From: Chinchilla lanigera
Taxonomy: Eukaryota > Chordata > Mammalia > Rodentia > Chinchillidae
NCBI RefSeq assembly: GCF_000276665.1
Contig: NW_004955501.1
Span: 6,138,687 to 6,202,686 of the forward strand
Reading direction: 5' to 3'
DNA length: 64,000 bases
Shown: positions 1 through 12,061 of the stretch, piece by piece
How the letters are laid out: each line of letters begins with the position of its first letter
Position numbering within the stretch: the stretch's first letter is position 1
The notes under the pieces: generated by a model
Told to the model about the DNA's origin: nothing
Database searches by the model: none
The model's input: the letters and a program-made list of their open reading frames with translations, nothing else
Translations under genes and position numbers: made by a program

Positions 1-78
1 GAAAGAAAGAAAGAAAGAAAGAAAGAAGGAAAGAAAGAAAAGAAAGGAGGGAGGTAGAGAAGGAGAGAGAAAGAAAGG
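1..78. repeat. (GAAA)n purine microsatellite
   Basis: GAAA units with AAGG and GGAGG interruptions run from the window edge to about base 78. The array probably continues to the left of the window. Confidence 0.9.
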
Positions 79-831
79 TAAACCATGTGCTATTTAAGCT
101 TGTGTTGTGATTTATTTCACTTAGCATTATGGTCTCAGTGTGCACCTGTTTTCCTGCAGATTGGGCATGAATACCACATTTCTTTATTTATTCGTCTGTT
201 AATTGGGCATGTAGGCTGGTTTTAAGACTTAGCTATTTGAGTTTTGCTGCTATAAGCATGGGTATGCATGTACTGCTCTAATATGATGTTTTCAATGCTT
301 TAGGAAGACACCTAGAGGGAAATACCGAGGTCAAATGGAATTTCTATTTGTAGTTTTTGGATGAATCTCTATACTGATTTCCATAATGATTGAACTAATT
401 TACATTCCACTGATTTTATTAGAGTCTGAAGAGTATTGGTAATAGATCTTCTGTAAAGTCTTTGCAGAATTTGACAGTGAATCTGTCAGGACCTGGGCTT
501 TTCATGTTAATTTTTTTCTTACTTCTTCAATTTCACTGGCTGATATTGGATTATTCAGGATTTTTATGACTTCTTGGTTTAGTTTGGTAGTTCATATGTA
601 TTTAGGACTCTATTTATTCCTTCTGAATTTTCAATTTTATTAGATTTTCAATTCAATTTTCAATTTTATTTCAATTTTATTACAGGTTCTCAAAGTAGTT
701 ACCAATTATCTGGATTTTAGCATAATCTGTTGTGATTTTACTTTTCTCAGTTCTGTATAAGTACTGCATACCAACCAACTGTACCACTGGAGTGCCTACC
801 TTTCTCATTTCTTTTTTTTCTTTTTTTTTTT

Positions 832-907
832 TCCTGGTACTGGGAATCAGACTCACAACTTTGCACTTGCCAGGCAGGTGCTGTGCCACTGAGCTAAATC
901 CCCAGCC
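832..907 (-). mobile_element. ID-type SINE
   Basis: On the minus strand it reads as a tRNA-derived ID element: GGGGCTGGGGATTTAGCTCA-like head, then box B-like sequence, then a poly-A tail seen as the T run before 832. It is nested in the antisense L1. Confidence 0.8.
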
Positions 908-2284
908 CCTAACTTTCTCACTTCTAGTTGTATATATTTGTGTCTTTTCTTTCCTTACTTTGGTAAGATTAGCTAAAAGTTTGTCTATTTTATTTAATCT
1001 TTCAAAGAACCATTCATTGGTTTTATTATTTTTATTTTTTAGTCTCAATTTTGTTAATTTCTGCTCTGATCTTTATAATTTCTTTCCTCATATTATCTTT
1101 GGGTTTGGATCATTCTTATTTTTTTTAAGACGATGAGATGTATCATTAAGTTACTTATTTGAGCTCTCTGTGCTTTTGTGATGTGGGCATTCACTGCCAT
1201 AAACTTCCCTCTTAAAGCTGCTTTCATTGTGTCCTATATGCTCTGGTATGTTGCACTGGCGTTGTCGTTTAGTTGTAGATACTGTCTTATTTTTTTCTTG
1301 ATTTCTTCTGCAACCCACTGTTTATTTAAGAATGTATTGTTTAGTTTCCACAAATCTGCATATTTCTTGTGGTTTTTGGTCACTGATTTCTAGTTTCATT
1401 GTACTATGATCCAATGATATGCATGTATAATTTCAGTTTTTTACATTTACTTAAGTTTGCTTTATTAGCTACTATGCGGTCTCCTTTGGAGAATGTTCCA
1501 TGTGCTGCTGAGAAGAATTTGTATTTTGCTTTGTTGGGAGGAACACTGTACAAATCTAATAAATTCATTTGTTTGACAGTTTTGTTCAACTCTGTTTTTT
1601 TGTCTAGTTGATCTGTCTATTTGTGAGAGTGGGGTATTGAGGTCTCCCATTACAGTTGTATTTATGTTTATCTGGTCTTTCACGTTTAGTAATACTTGTT
1701 ACACGAGGTTTTGTGTGTCAGTGTTTGGTGCTCATGTTAACAATTGTTATCTCCTCCTACTGAATCATTCCCTTACCCATATGTAGTGACCTTCTTGGCC
1801 TATTTTGATCAGTTTTCCCTTTTGCTCACTGTCTGAATATAGTGTATCTATAATTACCTTTTAAAAAACTCTCCCATGGCATGCAATATTGTTTTCCATC
1901 CTCTAATTTTTAGTCTATGTGTTTCTTTTTGAGTAAAATATGTTTCTTGTGCACACCATATGGTTGAATTTTATTTTATCGCCCATTCTGCCAAGCTATG
2001 TCTTTTTGTTTAGGGAACTGTGAGCATTCTGATTAAAAGTTATCACTAATAGTTATTGACTTATTCCTGGCATTGCCTTATTTTCCTGTTGTTGTCTCTA
2101 TCTTTCCCTTCTACTTAACTGCTCATCCAGCAGGTGTATTCATTCTATTAGAATTTTTGTCAGTGTTAGTTTTGTTGTCTGTTTCTAAGATATCTTTGAG
2201 AACTTTTTGGAGAGCTAGTTTGTTGGTCATGAATTTCTTTAGGCCTTAATGATGGAAATATCTCATTTCTCCATCAAATTATGT

Positions 2285-2418
2285 GAGACAAAGTCTTGCT
2301 ATATAGTTCAGGTTGCCTTTAAATTCATTATACAGTCCAGGCTGGTCTTGAACTCATGGTGATCCTCTTACCTTAGCATTCTGAGTGCTGGGATTACAGG
2401 CATGTGCCACCACACCCA
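2285..2418 (-). mobile_element. B1-type SINE
   Basis: Antisense B1: GAGACA...TCTTGCTATATAG at the left, the internally duplicated 'CCAGGCTGGTCTTGAACTCA' block, then GCTGGGATTACAGGC and a CACACC end. It is nested in the L1. Confidence 0.85.
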
Positions 2419-3090
2419 GATTTCTCCATCAATTTTTAAAGATAGTTTTGCAGGATATGTCAGCCTGGGTTGGAAATTGTTTTATATTAGGGCTTGAAAC
2501 ACTTCACTCCAAGCTTTCCTGGCCTTTAATCTTGAAAAGTCTATGATTCTACTAATGAATTTACCTGCGTAAGTAATTTGTTGCTTTTCTCTAGCCACTT
2601 TTAAATTTCTATTTTTGTGTTGGACTTCTGGGATTTTTACTGCTGTGTGTTGTGAAGAGTTTCTTTTGATTGTGGCTATTGGAGGTTCCAAATGCCTTGC
2701 TTATCTGCATGTTCAATTCTTTTCCCTCATTTGGAAAGTTTTCTGCTATTATTTCAGTAAACAGTTTTTATGCCATCTGTGTTGTCTTCTGATTTTTGAT
2801 TAATTCAAATTGATCTTAGCTTAGTCTTCATGTATCATGTAGGAGCTCTTGGATCCATTTTTCATCTTCTGTTGTTTTTAAGGTATCTCTCATTAATTGG
2901 TCCCCAACAGCAGGTCTGTCTTGAAGTTCTGACATTCTGTCCTCACACTGGTCACTTCTGATCCCCATACTTTTGACAGAAATTTAAATCTCCTGGTTTT
3001 CTTTGGAGACTTTTTATGGACTCTAATTCTTTTCTATTCTGATCATTCATGTTTTGCATCATTTTGTTTAGCTTTGCTAGATTTTTCTTT

Positions 3091-3213
3091 GAGACAGGGT
3101 CTTGCTATGTAGTTCAGGCTGGCCTTGAACTTACTATATAGCCCAGGCTAATGTTGAACTCACTGCAATCCTCCCTAGTGCTGGGATTACAGGCATGTGC
3201 TACCACAACTGAC
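3091..3213 (-). mobile_element. B1-type SINE
   Basis: Antisense B1 with GAGACAGGGTCTTGC, the duplicated 'GGCTGGCCTTGAACT' block and GCTGGGATTACAGGC. It is nested in the L1 fragment. Confidence 0.85.
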
Positions 3214-3480
3214 TCTGATAGCTTTTTAGTAGTGTCCTCTGTTGACTCGCTGATTATTTTGGTTGTTTTGGCCCATTATCTGTTTACTTAAATCTCCATA
3301 AGCTTGCCAAATACTTTATTGATCTGTTTTGTTAGCTACCCTGATAATGTTTTAAATAATATGGCTGTGGCTTTTGGTTTTCTTCCTTTCAATGTACCAT
3401 GGATTAGCTTTGAGAGAGTTGGAAGTTTTGGGGGCATTTGTTTTTTGCTTTGCCTTCCCATGTTGAAGCTTTCAAGTTGA

Positions 3481-4913
3481 TATTAGCAGGAAAATTTTTT
3501 GCTAGTATGGAGACCTCTTTAGTTAATATCTACTTTTCAGTGGTGTCATCTGGGCATGACTATATACTGGCCTTTTCCTCTGTCCCAGCACCCAACCACC
3601 TCTAGTTTCTTGAGATGGGAGGTTGTAGCATGTTTGGCCTTATACACAGTTCCTCAGGAATGGGCTGCACTATTGTTAATGACCCTAAGCAATCAAGATA
3701 TTGTCATTCCAAGAAAAGCAATTAATACCAACAACTATGTCACCTTGGATATAATAATAAAGTCAGCACCAATTGTAGCATCAAAGACAACCTGAATTTT
3801 GACAGAATCCCCAAACAAATAATGTACTTTCCTTAGCCATAGAAAGGACATCTATAATTACAGTATGAACACTAAGACAAACCAAATACTGACCTACAGT
3901 AAATATTAAATGGTGCAACTTTACCTCTACTAAGAATAGAGCAATATTCAATAATAATTGCAGAAAGTTAACTAACTAGTTGAAGATTCATCCAGTTTAG
4001 TACTCATACTTGTAAAGGTGCGGGGTTGAGAAACCAGGGAGTGAAAAAAGTAAAGTTTGAAAAATTAGTCAATGGGGTATGAAGAGAAGGGTTTTACTGG
4101 TTGAGGTGGGGAAGGAGAATGAAACTGTTAGAAAACAGTCACAGGAACTATCAAATAAGAAAAAAGTAGAAAAAAGAAAAACAGCAAGATACAAAGAATA
4201 AGAGATAAGACAGAAACAAAAATAAGTTGAAAGAAGAAAAATGAAAAGGAGAAATAAGAAACTAAAAAAGGAAATAAGTAAAAAAAAAAATTGGAGAAAA
4301 CCCCCATCCCCTTAAGAATAAAAGAAAGAGAAAAATAATAAAAACTAGAGGAGAAAAAGACTGACTCAAAGGAAAAATAATCCTCTATGGTTTTGGATGA
4401 ATGGTTTATTTCCAATATCTGCAATCTTGAAATCCAGGCAGTCACAATTTTCTATGCATATCTTTAGGCCTTGTCGGTTTTTGAGTCATCCTCTCTGCAC
4501 CAGAGGCCCCTCTATCCACATCCCCCTGACTGTGGTTACTATTGAACCCCTGGCATGTCCTTGCTCCTATTGGTAGATGGGGAATGCAATCAGCGGCTGG
4601 ATGCAGGCCATCGACCGTGGGTTCAAGTGGCCTGTTGGACTTAATGTCAATTCTTGTGGGGTCTGGTTGCTTCCTACAGAGGGCAGGGCCTGTGTACTTC
4701 CCAGCCTTAGCTTATACTTCTGGGGGGTAGGGTTCTAAGTCTGTCCTGCTTCCTCTTCATGGTGGTCTCTGTGGTTGGTTCTTACTCAGGCACTTTGGGA
4801 GGGTAACACTGCAGGCCCTGAAGTTGCTGGCAAGGTCCATACTTCCTCTCTGGGTCTGCTGGCATTCTGTTTTTGTTTTTGTTGTTGTTGTTGCTTGTTT
4901 GTTTATTTATTTT
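3481..4913. other. No gene seen; A/purine-rich stretch
   Basis: I recognise no gene here. About 4130-4400 is strongly purine-rich on the plus strand (AAGAAA/GAAAAA runs), which creates a spurious minus-strand open frame full of Phe, Ser and Leu. This may be decayed LINE tail sequence. Confidence 0.5.
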
Positions 4914-5048
4914 TACAAGGTCTGGCTGTGTAGCTCAGACTGGCCTTGAACTCACTATGTAGCCCAGGCTGGCCTTGAACTCACAGTGATTCTCCTGCCT
5001 CAGCCTTGTGAGTGCTAGGATTACAGGTGTGTGCCACCATATCTGGCT
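4914..5048 (-). mobile_element. B1-type SINE
   Basis: Antisense B1 with the duplicated 'GGCCTTGAACTCACTATGTA' block, CCTGCCTCAGCC and GATTACAGGTGTGTGCCACCA. A TTG/TTTG-rich T tract precedes it and represents its A-tail. Confidence 0.88.
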
Positions 5049-6501
5049 TTGCTGGCTTTCTGCACTCACCCTGTCTCTCTGAGCATTGTCCTCATCCAGG
5101 ATCAGGCCAGCTGGTCAGTCTCTGCCACTGCTGTCCTGTGCCAAGGGGAAGCAGAATGTTGAGCTGGCTTGGAATTGTTGGATATCACACCACACAGCCA
5201 GTGTGGACTGCCTTGCTTGTGTCAGGGGCCTGTAGCATTTATTTTGGGGTCAAATCCTCTTCTAAATATTGGGTATGGAGCCTTGAACAGGAAAAATGAA
5301 CTTGGAGGTCATGTTTACTAAAATTTTTACTAAATTTTACTAAAATTTTTTAGTAAGCATACAGACTGATAAGTGAACCAAATAATTTCAGCTAGTACTA
5401 AGTGCTATGAAAAAATGAAAACAGGAAGATAGAGTGGGGAGAAGGTTACAGGCAAAGAGACATAAAATGCATAGTTCTGATCTACCCCTTTTCTATGGTC
5501 CTTTCGGGAGTTCTGACCACAGAGTCTAAAACTGTATGAGAAAAATATTTTTTTTTTCTCAGCACCTGAGAACCTTAATTGGTCCTCCAACTACACAAGT
5601 GGTAAGTGGGATATCTGTATCCCAGAAATAGATTGCTATAATCCACTCCCCCAATACTATTTCTTTATGCATATCAGTGAAAGCACAAATGCTGGCCCAG
5701 TATTAGGAGAATCTGAGTAATAAATTTTAAGCTAAACATAATGTTTATGATTGAAGGACTCTGGTCATCAGCTGTGGGTAAGAAGTTCAGGTTAGCTGTT
5801 CTATTCATCCACAAGCAACATAAGCACATCAAGTAGGATGGGTAGAATGGTAAAAAAATCTTTATATTAAAGAAAAAAGTGTCTATTTACTCTTTATGTT
5901 TAAACAAAAACATACTTGCATTTTGAATCTTATTTTTAAAGTGCCACGAATGAGATCTGCAGAGACCATTTATAGACAGCAGATGGCAGGTTCTACCCAC
6001 AGCCTAATGGCTGAAACTTAAGAAGCAATTTCACAAACACAGTCCTACACAGCGCTGTGACCAGGATATATTCTGAGGAATGCATCATGGCTGAGTTTTT
6101 CATTGTGCTGACACCTTGGAGTACATTTACACATACTTAGATGGTAACCCTCTACACCCGAGGCTCCCACGCTGTGAATCTGTACAACGTGTTACTGTTT
6201 TGAACACTGTAGACAATTGTAATGTAATGGTGAGTACTTTTATATAGACACATTGAAGAGGTACAGAAAAATACATTATATAAGACAAAAATGATATATG
6301 TGCAAAGGGCACTCACCAAAAATGGAGCTTGCTGGACTTCAAATCCCTCTGGGTGATCGTAGGTAAGGGGTGAGCGCATGTGAAGGCCTAGGGCGTAACT
6401 GTACTGCTGTAAACTTTACATACACTGTACACTTAGGTTATACTAAATTTGTCTTCAATAATAAATTAACCTTACTTTACAGTAATTTCTTTCTTGTCTT
6501 T
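5049..6501. other. No gene seen
   Basis: Unassigned intergenic sequence. The only local structure I see is an AT-rich tandem and palindromic patch at 5314-5357, built from ACTAAAATTTT units. Confidence 0.5.
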
Positions 6502-6639
6502 TGAGACAGGTTTTCACTATGCAGTTCAGGCTGGTCTTGAACTCACTGTGTAGCCCAGGCTGGCCTCAAACTCACAGCAATCCTCCTGCCTCAGCCTCCT
6601 GAATGCTGGGATTACAGGCATGTGCCATCATGCCTGGCT
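6502..6639 (-). mobile_element. B1-type SINE
   Basis: Antisense B1: TTGAGACAGG, the duplicated block (CAGGCTGGTCTTGAACTCA and CAGGCTGGCCTCAAACTCA) and GCTGGGATTACAGGCATGTGCC. Confidence 0.9.
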
Positions 6640-8036
6640 ACTTTTTTATTAGTACATATTTACAGTACATACTGATTATATTCATTGTGAGGAGTTAGTA
6701 CATGTACATAACCCATTTTACTTATAAATTTTTTAATTTTTAAAAACTTTTTGATTCATAATAATACTTAGTTTAAACTACAAACACATTGTATAGTTAT
6801 GTAAAATATTTTATTTCTTTATGTCTTATCCTATAAGCTATTTTGTTTTGACATTTAATTTTCCCCCACGGTAAGCAAAACAAATATTTTATCATTATTA
6901 CCTTTGGTATATCAAAGTGAATTCTAATAATGTGATAAAATCTGACAGAGAAATATTATATAGAAAAAGACTGAATTAACAAACACGTTGCATTTTTAAG
7001 CTTTTTCTCATAACTATACATTGACATCTGTATATCTGATATATAGCACTGCGGATAGCAGCACTGCTGGATTTGAGGTTTTTCTCCTTTTTTTAGGGGG
7101 AATGCAGAAAGTAGTATTATCTTTGGAACAAATTAAGAATATAGTAGAAAATAATAAAATAAAAAATGTCACCCGTGACTTCTCACTATTCGTGTAGGAT
7201 ACTGCAGTGTGTATGCACAGAGGCCCTGGGGTTCTCACTGCACCAGATCAATTTGTACCTTGCAACAGTGCCCTCAATCAAAGTTGTCCTTGTGAGCCCT
7301 GAAATCAGTGGCTTGGTCTCTTTATGAGCAAAAAGTCTTGTCCAGCATCCATTTCCAGAATTGGGAGATTTCCTGCACATTGACAATTTGCTCTGGTGAG
7401 TGATTTTCTACACAATCAAATTCTCTAGAGTTTGCAAAAATGTAAAGGCAGTTTAGTTGCCTTTACATCCTCACACACTGTCCACTCATGCACATATTCT
7501 GAGGTGAATTATGTGTCCTGCAATGTTTAAACCATCTGGAATTGAGCAGTGCTTTCAGCATTACAGTTGAGCACACCCTCTTCTCTCACCATCACAGATT
7601 GCTTTGGTTTGGCTGTGGCTGCCATAGTGCTGAGATGGACCTGTGTCTGTGTCTGGTCTGTAATCTGGGTCATTAGAAGTTGCTTCGTGTGTCACAGGCC
7701 CTTCTCAATTTCTGTTAGTCTCCCTCCCTTCAGTGAAGCAGATTCCTTAACAACTTTTGTCAGCTTGTGCTTCAAGATGGTAGCCACGGTTCAATGGGAC
7801 ACGCCTGAATGGTAAGCAGTAAACATCACTGATTCTCTACCTTCATTCTTTTTAATCACCTTTAATTTTATTCCCTTTATATGGAGTAAAGGAATATTGA
7901 AATGAATTACAAATGCAGACAAATTGTCTTTCCACAGAGTATACGACATTGAACTGCCATCAAATAAAACATAATGCTTATCTATCCTACAGTTTAAAAA
8001 TAGCTCCCTTAAATCAGATCCTGGTAAAGTGGCAAG
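6640..8036. other. No gene seen
   Basis: AT-rich intergenic sequence. Bases about 6647-6725 (TTAGTACATA...GTACATGTACATAA) resemble 63545-63650 and may be an L1 3'-end remnant. Nothing else is recognisable. Confidence 0.45.
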
Positions 8037-8044
8037 GTATAGAC

Positions 8045-8124
8045 CAGTGGTGGCGAACCTATAGCACGTGTGCAACAGCAGGCTGTTTGTACCATTGAAA
8101 GCTCTGAAAGGTTCGCCTTCACTG
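8045..8124. mobile_element. hAT-type MITE, 80 bp, with TIRs and 8-bp TSD
   Basis: The element has inverted ends, CAGTGGTGGCGAACCT at 8045-8060 against CAGTGAAGGCGAACCT read inward from 8124, matching at 14 of 16 positions. It is flanked by a perfect 8-bp duplication GTATAGAC at 8037-8044 and 8125-8132. An 8-bp duplication and CAG-type ends are diagnostic of the hAT superfamily. It has no coding capacity, so it is a non-autonomous miniature element. A diverged relative lies at about 60766-60843. I cannot name the family. Confidence 0.88.
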
Positions 8125-8219
8125 GTATAGACAATGCATAGTTTCGTAGTGAAGTAAAATATGCCTTTTATACAAATGTCCCCAAATTTATTCATCATTC
8201 AAAAACTTCTTTTAGATCT

Positions 8220-8530
8220 TCTGGTTTCCTTGCTTTTTCAAATAAATGTTAGAATCAGCTTGCATGTCTTCACACAAAAAATTCTGCTTGTCTTTGGTAT
8301 CGCATTAAACTTATAGTAGTTCAGTTTGGAAAGCATTTATTTCTTTATTCTTTCAGTTCAAGAACACAAAATATTACTCATTATTTAGGGCTCTTCATTG
8401 GGTTCTTCTATCAGTATTTTGTAATTTTCAGCAAACATATCTTATACATGTTTCGTTAGATTTAGACTAAAGTAGTTAGTTGTTTGAACTATTGTAATTT
8501 GTATTTCTGTAGTTAAAAACAAGTATTACT
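8220..8530 (-). mobile_element. L1 ORF2 fragment, antisense
   Basis: Read on the minus strand it resembles the part of L1 ORF2 after the reverse-transcriptase domain (for example the segment around TTTTGTAATTTTCAGC). It sits directly beside a sense-oriented L1 3' piece and may be its inverted 5' part. Confidence 0.6.
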
Positions 8531-8559
8531 CTTTGGTGTGGATTTGGAGCAACTGGAAT

Positions 8560-9130
8560 TCATATATGTTGTTAATGGTGGGAATGCAAAAATAGCATAG
8601 CCACTCTGGAAAACTGATAGCTTCTTCTCAAGTTAAATATAGTCATTATAAGACCCAAATATTTCACTCCTGGTAGGTGCTTTAAGAAATGAAAATGTAT
8701 ATCCACACAAAAATCTATACACAAATGTTTACCATTCCTTTTTTTCTTTAACTGTCCATGATTGGAAGTAACATAAATGTCCTTCCATAGATGAATTAGA
8801 TAAACTGAATGTGATACATCCATACTATGGAACACTACTCAGAAGTAAAAGAGACAAATTTTTGATACATACAACTTGGATGAGTCTTAAAGGCATGGTG
8901 GGGGCAAGAAGTCAGTCTCAGAACTGTGTTGTTCCATTTATATGACACTCTTGAAAGAGGAGAGATTAGTGATTGTCAGGAATTATGGCAGGAGGAAGAG
9001 GTGATTATAAAATGATTTTTGGGGAAGGAACTGTTTTGTATCCCAAGTACAGCAGTGGATACATGGATCTATACATATGTTAAAATTCCCACAACAGTAC
9101 ACAAACAGAAAAGGTCAATGTTCCTGAACA
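8560..9130 (+). mobile_element. L1 3'-end fragment
   Basis: Sense resemblance to the end of L1 ORF2 and the 3'UTR: GGTGGGAATGCAAAA..., the TCCATACTATGGAACACTAC segment and 'TTGGATGAGTCTTAAAGGC'. It is old and has no open frame. Confidence 0.7.
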
Positions 9131-9411
9131 TAAAAGTAGAAATAATACAACAGTAATTTTTATTTCTTATTTTTTATTTTTTTCAGAAAAGAGTTTATTT
9201 AGATCAGAGTATACTGCCAAGGGGATCAGTGGGAGAATTTCCAAAAGAGGAACTGTGCCAAAAGAGTGAGACTGGGGTCTTTACAAGGGTTTGAGGGGAT
9301 GGAAACAGGGTTTAAGTGACAAATGTAACTATCTAAAGAAGGTCTTTTCTGAATTATTCAGAGATATTTGGATAGTTGATCCAGGTAGCATGAAGTGAAG
9401 TCACTGATAAC

Positions 9412-9770
9412 TGTCTTATTTCCTTTTTTATTGCTGAGACAAAATACCCTACACTCAAGGTTAAGGGAGAAAAGTCTTATTCAGCTCATAGTTTGTGGAG
9501 CTTTCAGTCCATAATCAGCTGGCTCCAAAGCAGGGTGGCACATGGCAGAGGGCAACCGTTCATGGAGGCAGAAGACAGCAAAAGCAACAAGATAGGAGTA
9601 ATTTTTAATAATAATGCTCCTTCCCTTCAAAAAGCCCTTGATGAAATGCAGGAGCTTGGAGCCAATTGTCTTCTCTCCCAATCAGCATCACCAACTTTCA
9701 CTCAGTGCTCTGTCTTCTCCAGCAAAAATGATTACTGTGTGGGTCTCTAAGAAAAGTCTCCCATAGACAC
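9412..9770 (-). mobile_element. MaLR-type solo LTR
   Basis: The left end matches the 3' end of the LTRs at 31496 and 33527 (TGTCTTATT...TTATTGCTGAGACAAAATACCC, then the stretch preceding CAGTCCATAATCAGCTGGCT). It is therefore a solo LTR of the same broad group, on the minus strand. The right boundary is approximate. Confidence 0.65.
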
Positions 9771-11917
9771 ATAGTTCGAAAAGATAGCCTTATACTTTAA
9801 AAAATGAATGGTAACTATTGAGCTATTACTGGGTATTCATCTGTGTATCATATACAATTGAGACCATGAACTGCGTCTACCACATAAATTGAAAAGCTGT
9901 TGTTGCAATTTGTGAAAAAGTTAATAAACTCATTTAATAATGAATAGTTTAATTAATGAATGTGTAATGAGTATTTCATATAATCTGTGTTGCAGCAACC
10001 TATTTACCCAGCTTCAATCTGTACCTACATTTCACTGACATTATATTTTGAAAGACCTGCTTTTTGAAAAATTCTATTTGTACATTTTGTATCAAGACAA
10101 GACTGACCAATGAAACAATTTTGAACTGAAACCTCCTATAATGTAGCAGTTACTATATTTCTCTATAATTATTCAAGCTCTGATTTTATTTTATTCATTG
10201 TATTTGTTAAGACATTTTCTGTTGCTCATATGAACCTAAAAACAGATTTCTCTTTGTCTTATATAATTCAGAATGAACTAAATTTAGTGCTGGAAATAGG
10301 ACCCAGGTTCAGAAGGACATTCTATCACAGAAGAGTGACATGACTCAGCAGGTCCCTTAGTCTGTTTTCCAATATTATATCTTGCAAATGAAAATCTGGA
10401 ATGTGATTACCTACATGTATTTCCTCTCTGATTGGAGTAGTATACAAGGTGAATTATACTAAATATAATACTAGCTACCTTAGGTGTACTAGGCTATTTT
10501 TATACGTCATCTCACTGAATTTTCACAGTGGGATTATGAAATAAATATCATGAATAGCAATGCTAACTACCAGAAACTTGAAATTCTGCAGTCAAAGCAC
10601 CGCTCTCGCGTCCTAGACACCACGATCTTACTACTGTGCTCCTAGCAAGTTTGCCTTGCTAACAGGTACCTTTGTATGTCAGCTGTTCACCTCACTGAGG
10701 GCATCAGCTGTGGGTCTCAGTCCCCTAAGCACTACTCTTAGTGGCAGGAACTGACTGTCCTTATCCTGGGAACTTTTGATGGTCACATAGATGATTTATC
10801 CAAAATCTTACATTGCTTGGATTCAACACCCATCATTTTATTTTTGCTCCAGGTCAATTGCTCATTTATTGAGTCAGACTTGGCAATTGAGACTTTGATC
10901 TGTTCCTCTGATCTCCTTGATCTCTCCATCTTTCCCTTTGTGCTCTGTGTCAGCTTCACATCTCTGTCTCCTCCATCTTCCTCCCTCCTTCTTTCTCTCT
11001 CTCTGTTCTATCCAATGTGAAGCTCACAATCTCTTTAATTTCCTAATCCCAACCTCATTTTTTATATCTTGAAGGGTTTCTTGGTGTAGCTGCTTCTTCC
11101 TTTAACTCAAGACCCTTAGTTCTGTCCAGTTCCCACCCTTCGGTCCTCTTCCCATTCTTTGCTGTTACTTTCTTATCGTCCTATTAGCTCAGCATCCCCC
11201 GAGTTCTTACTTTATCTTTTGTTATTGCAAAGCGCTTTCAGAAGAATTACCAGTGTTCAACTGCCAAATCTATCATTTGGGACAATTTCCTATCAACCAT
11301 ATTTCATTCTGTGTCCTCTCCTTTGCTGCCTTTTTCCTAAGTTCTATAACTGCTGGTCTATTGAAGAAAGCAAAGAAACCCACTGTCATGGGTGTTGCCA
11401 TTTTCTCCTGGTTTGCCATTGGTCTGTTTACTTTGCTTATGGTATTTTGTCGCATGCTGTAATTTTTAATACATATGTAGTTTATTTATTAATCATATCA
11501 ATTATAAATCTTAAGATTTTTAAAAGGGCCTTTGTTTCTTCAAAATTATATTTATACGTACATATGAACCTACATACATATCTGTGCATAATCCTACATG
11601 TTTTCATTGCAAATATGAATATGTGATTCATCTTAAAATTACTTTTTGATAATGTTTATTCTTTCAAAGTAGCTAACCCAATCTTTTGGAACTTAATTCC
11701 ATCTTTTCTTTAGTAAAATACCACCTTTATTATGTACTAATTTTTATATGTATTTAATCATATTTTGAAATACAAAACTAATTTAATTCCTATAAAGTTA
11801 CAAAAATTATTAATGTACTATACAAATCTGTTTTATGGTATTATGCCTTTGATAGATAATTAACAGCATTAGAAAGAATCCTTTCTTTCTATTCATTCAT
11901 TCTTTCTTTCTTTCTTT
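9771..11917. other. No gene seen; possible MIR remnant
   Basis: Unassigned AT-rich sequence. Bases about 10470-10610 have the feel of an antisense MIR core (CATCTCACTGAATTTTCACA...). Open frames at 11159-11626 show no family I recognise and are probably chance. Confidence 0.4.
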
Positions 11918-12061
11918 GAGACAGGATCTTACTCTGTAGCTCAGGCTGGCTTTGAGATCACTATGTAGCCCAGGCTGACACTGAACTCACGGCAATCTTC
12001 CTTCTTCAGCCTCCCAAGTGCTTGGCTTACAGTTTATAATGGGCAAGTGCCACCATACCCA
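11918..12061 (-). mobile_element. B1-type SINE
   Basis: Antisense B1 with GAGACAGGATCTTAC, the duplicated block and CTCCCAAGTGCTTGGC. Its A-tail appears as the CTTT/TTTC tract at about 11882-11917. Confidence 0.85.

Larger units (their letters stand above)
81..3480 (-). mobile_element. Old L1 LINE fragment, antisense, with nested SINEs
   Basis: Read on the minus strand this resembles mammalian L1. Bases 81-415 look like the ORF2 end/3'UTR segment, and about 420-3480 look like more upstream ORF2 and ORF1-proximal sequence. The join near 416 skips L1 sequence, so there is an internal deletion or two separate pieces. Reading frames are broken by many stops, so no active element is present. SINEs are inserted at 832-907, 2285-2418 and 3091-3213. 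The right boundary is uncertain. Confidence 0.75.

Noticed and set aside
732..1136. 134-codon plus-strand open frame near the start
   Set aside because: It lies antisense to an old L1 and crosses an ID SINE; T-rich sequence gives Phe/Leu-rich nonsense.
4128..4445. 105-codon Phe/Ser/Leu-rich minus-strand frame, like a membrane protein
   Set aside because: It is the reverse of a purine-rich low-complexity tract, with no start context and no family.
11159..11626. 155-codon open frame with a hydrophobic segment
   Set aside because: No recognisable domain, no splice context and ordinary AT-rich composition; treated as chance.
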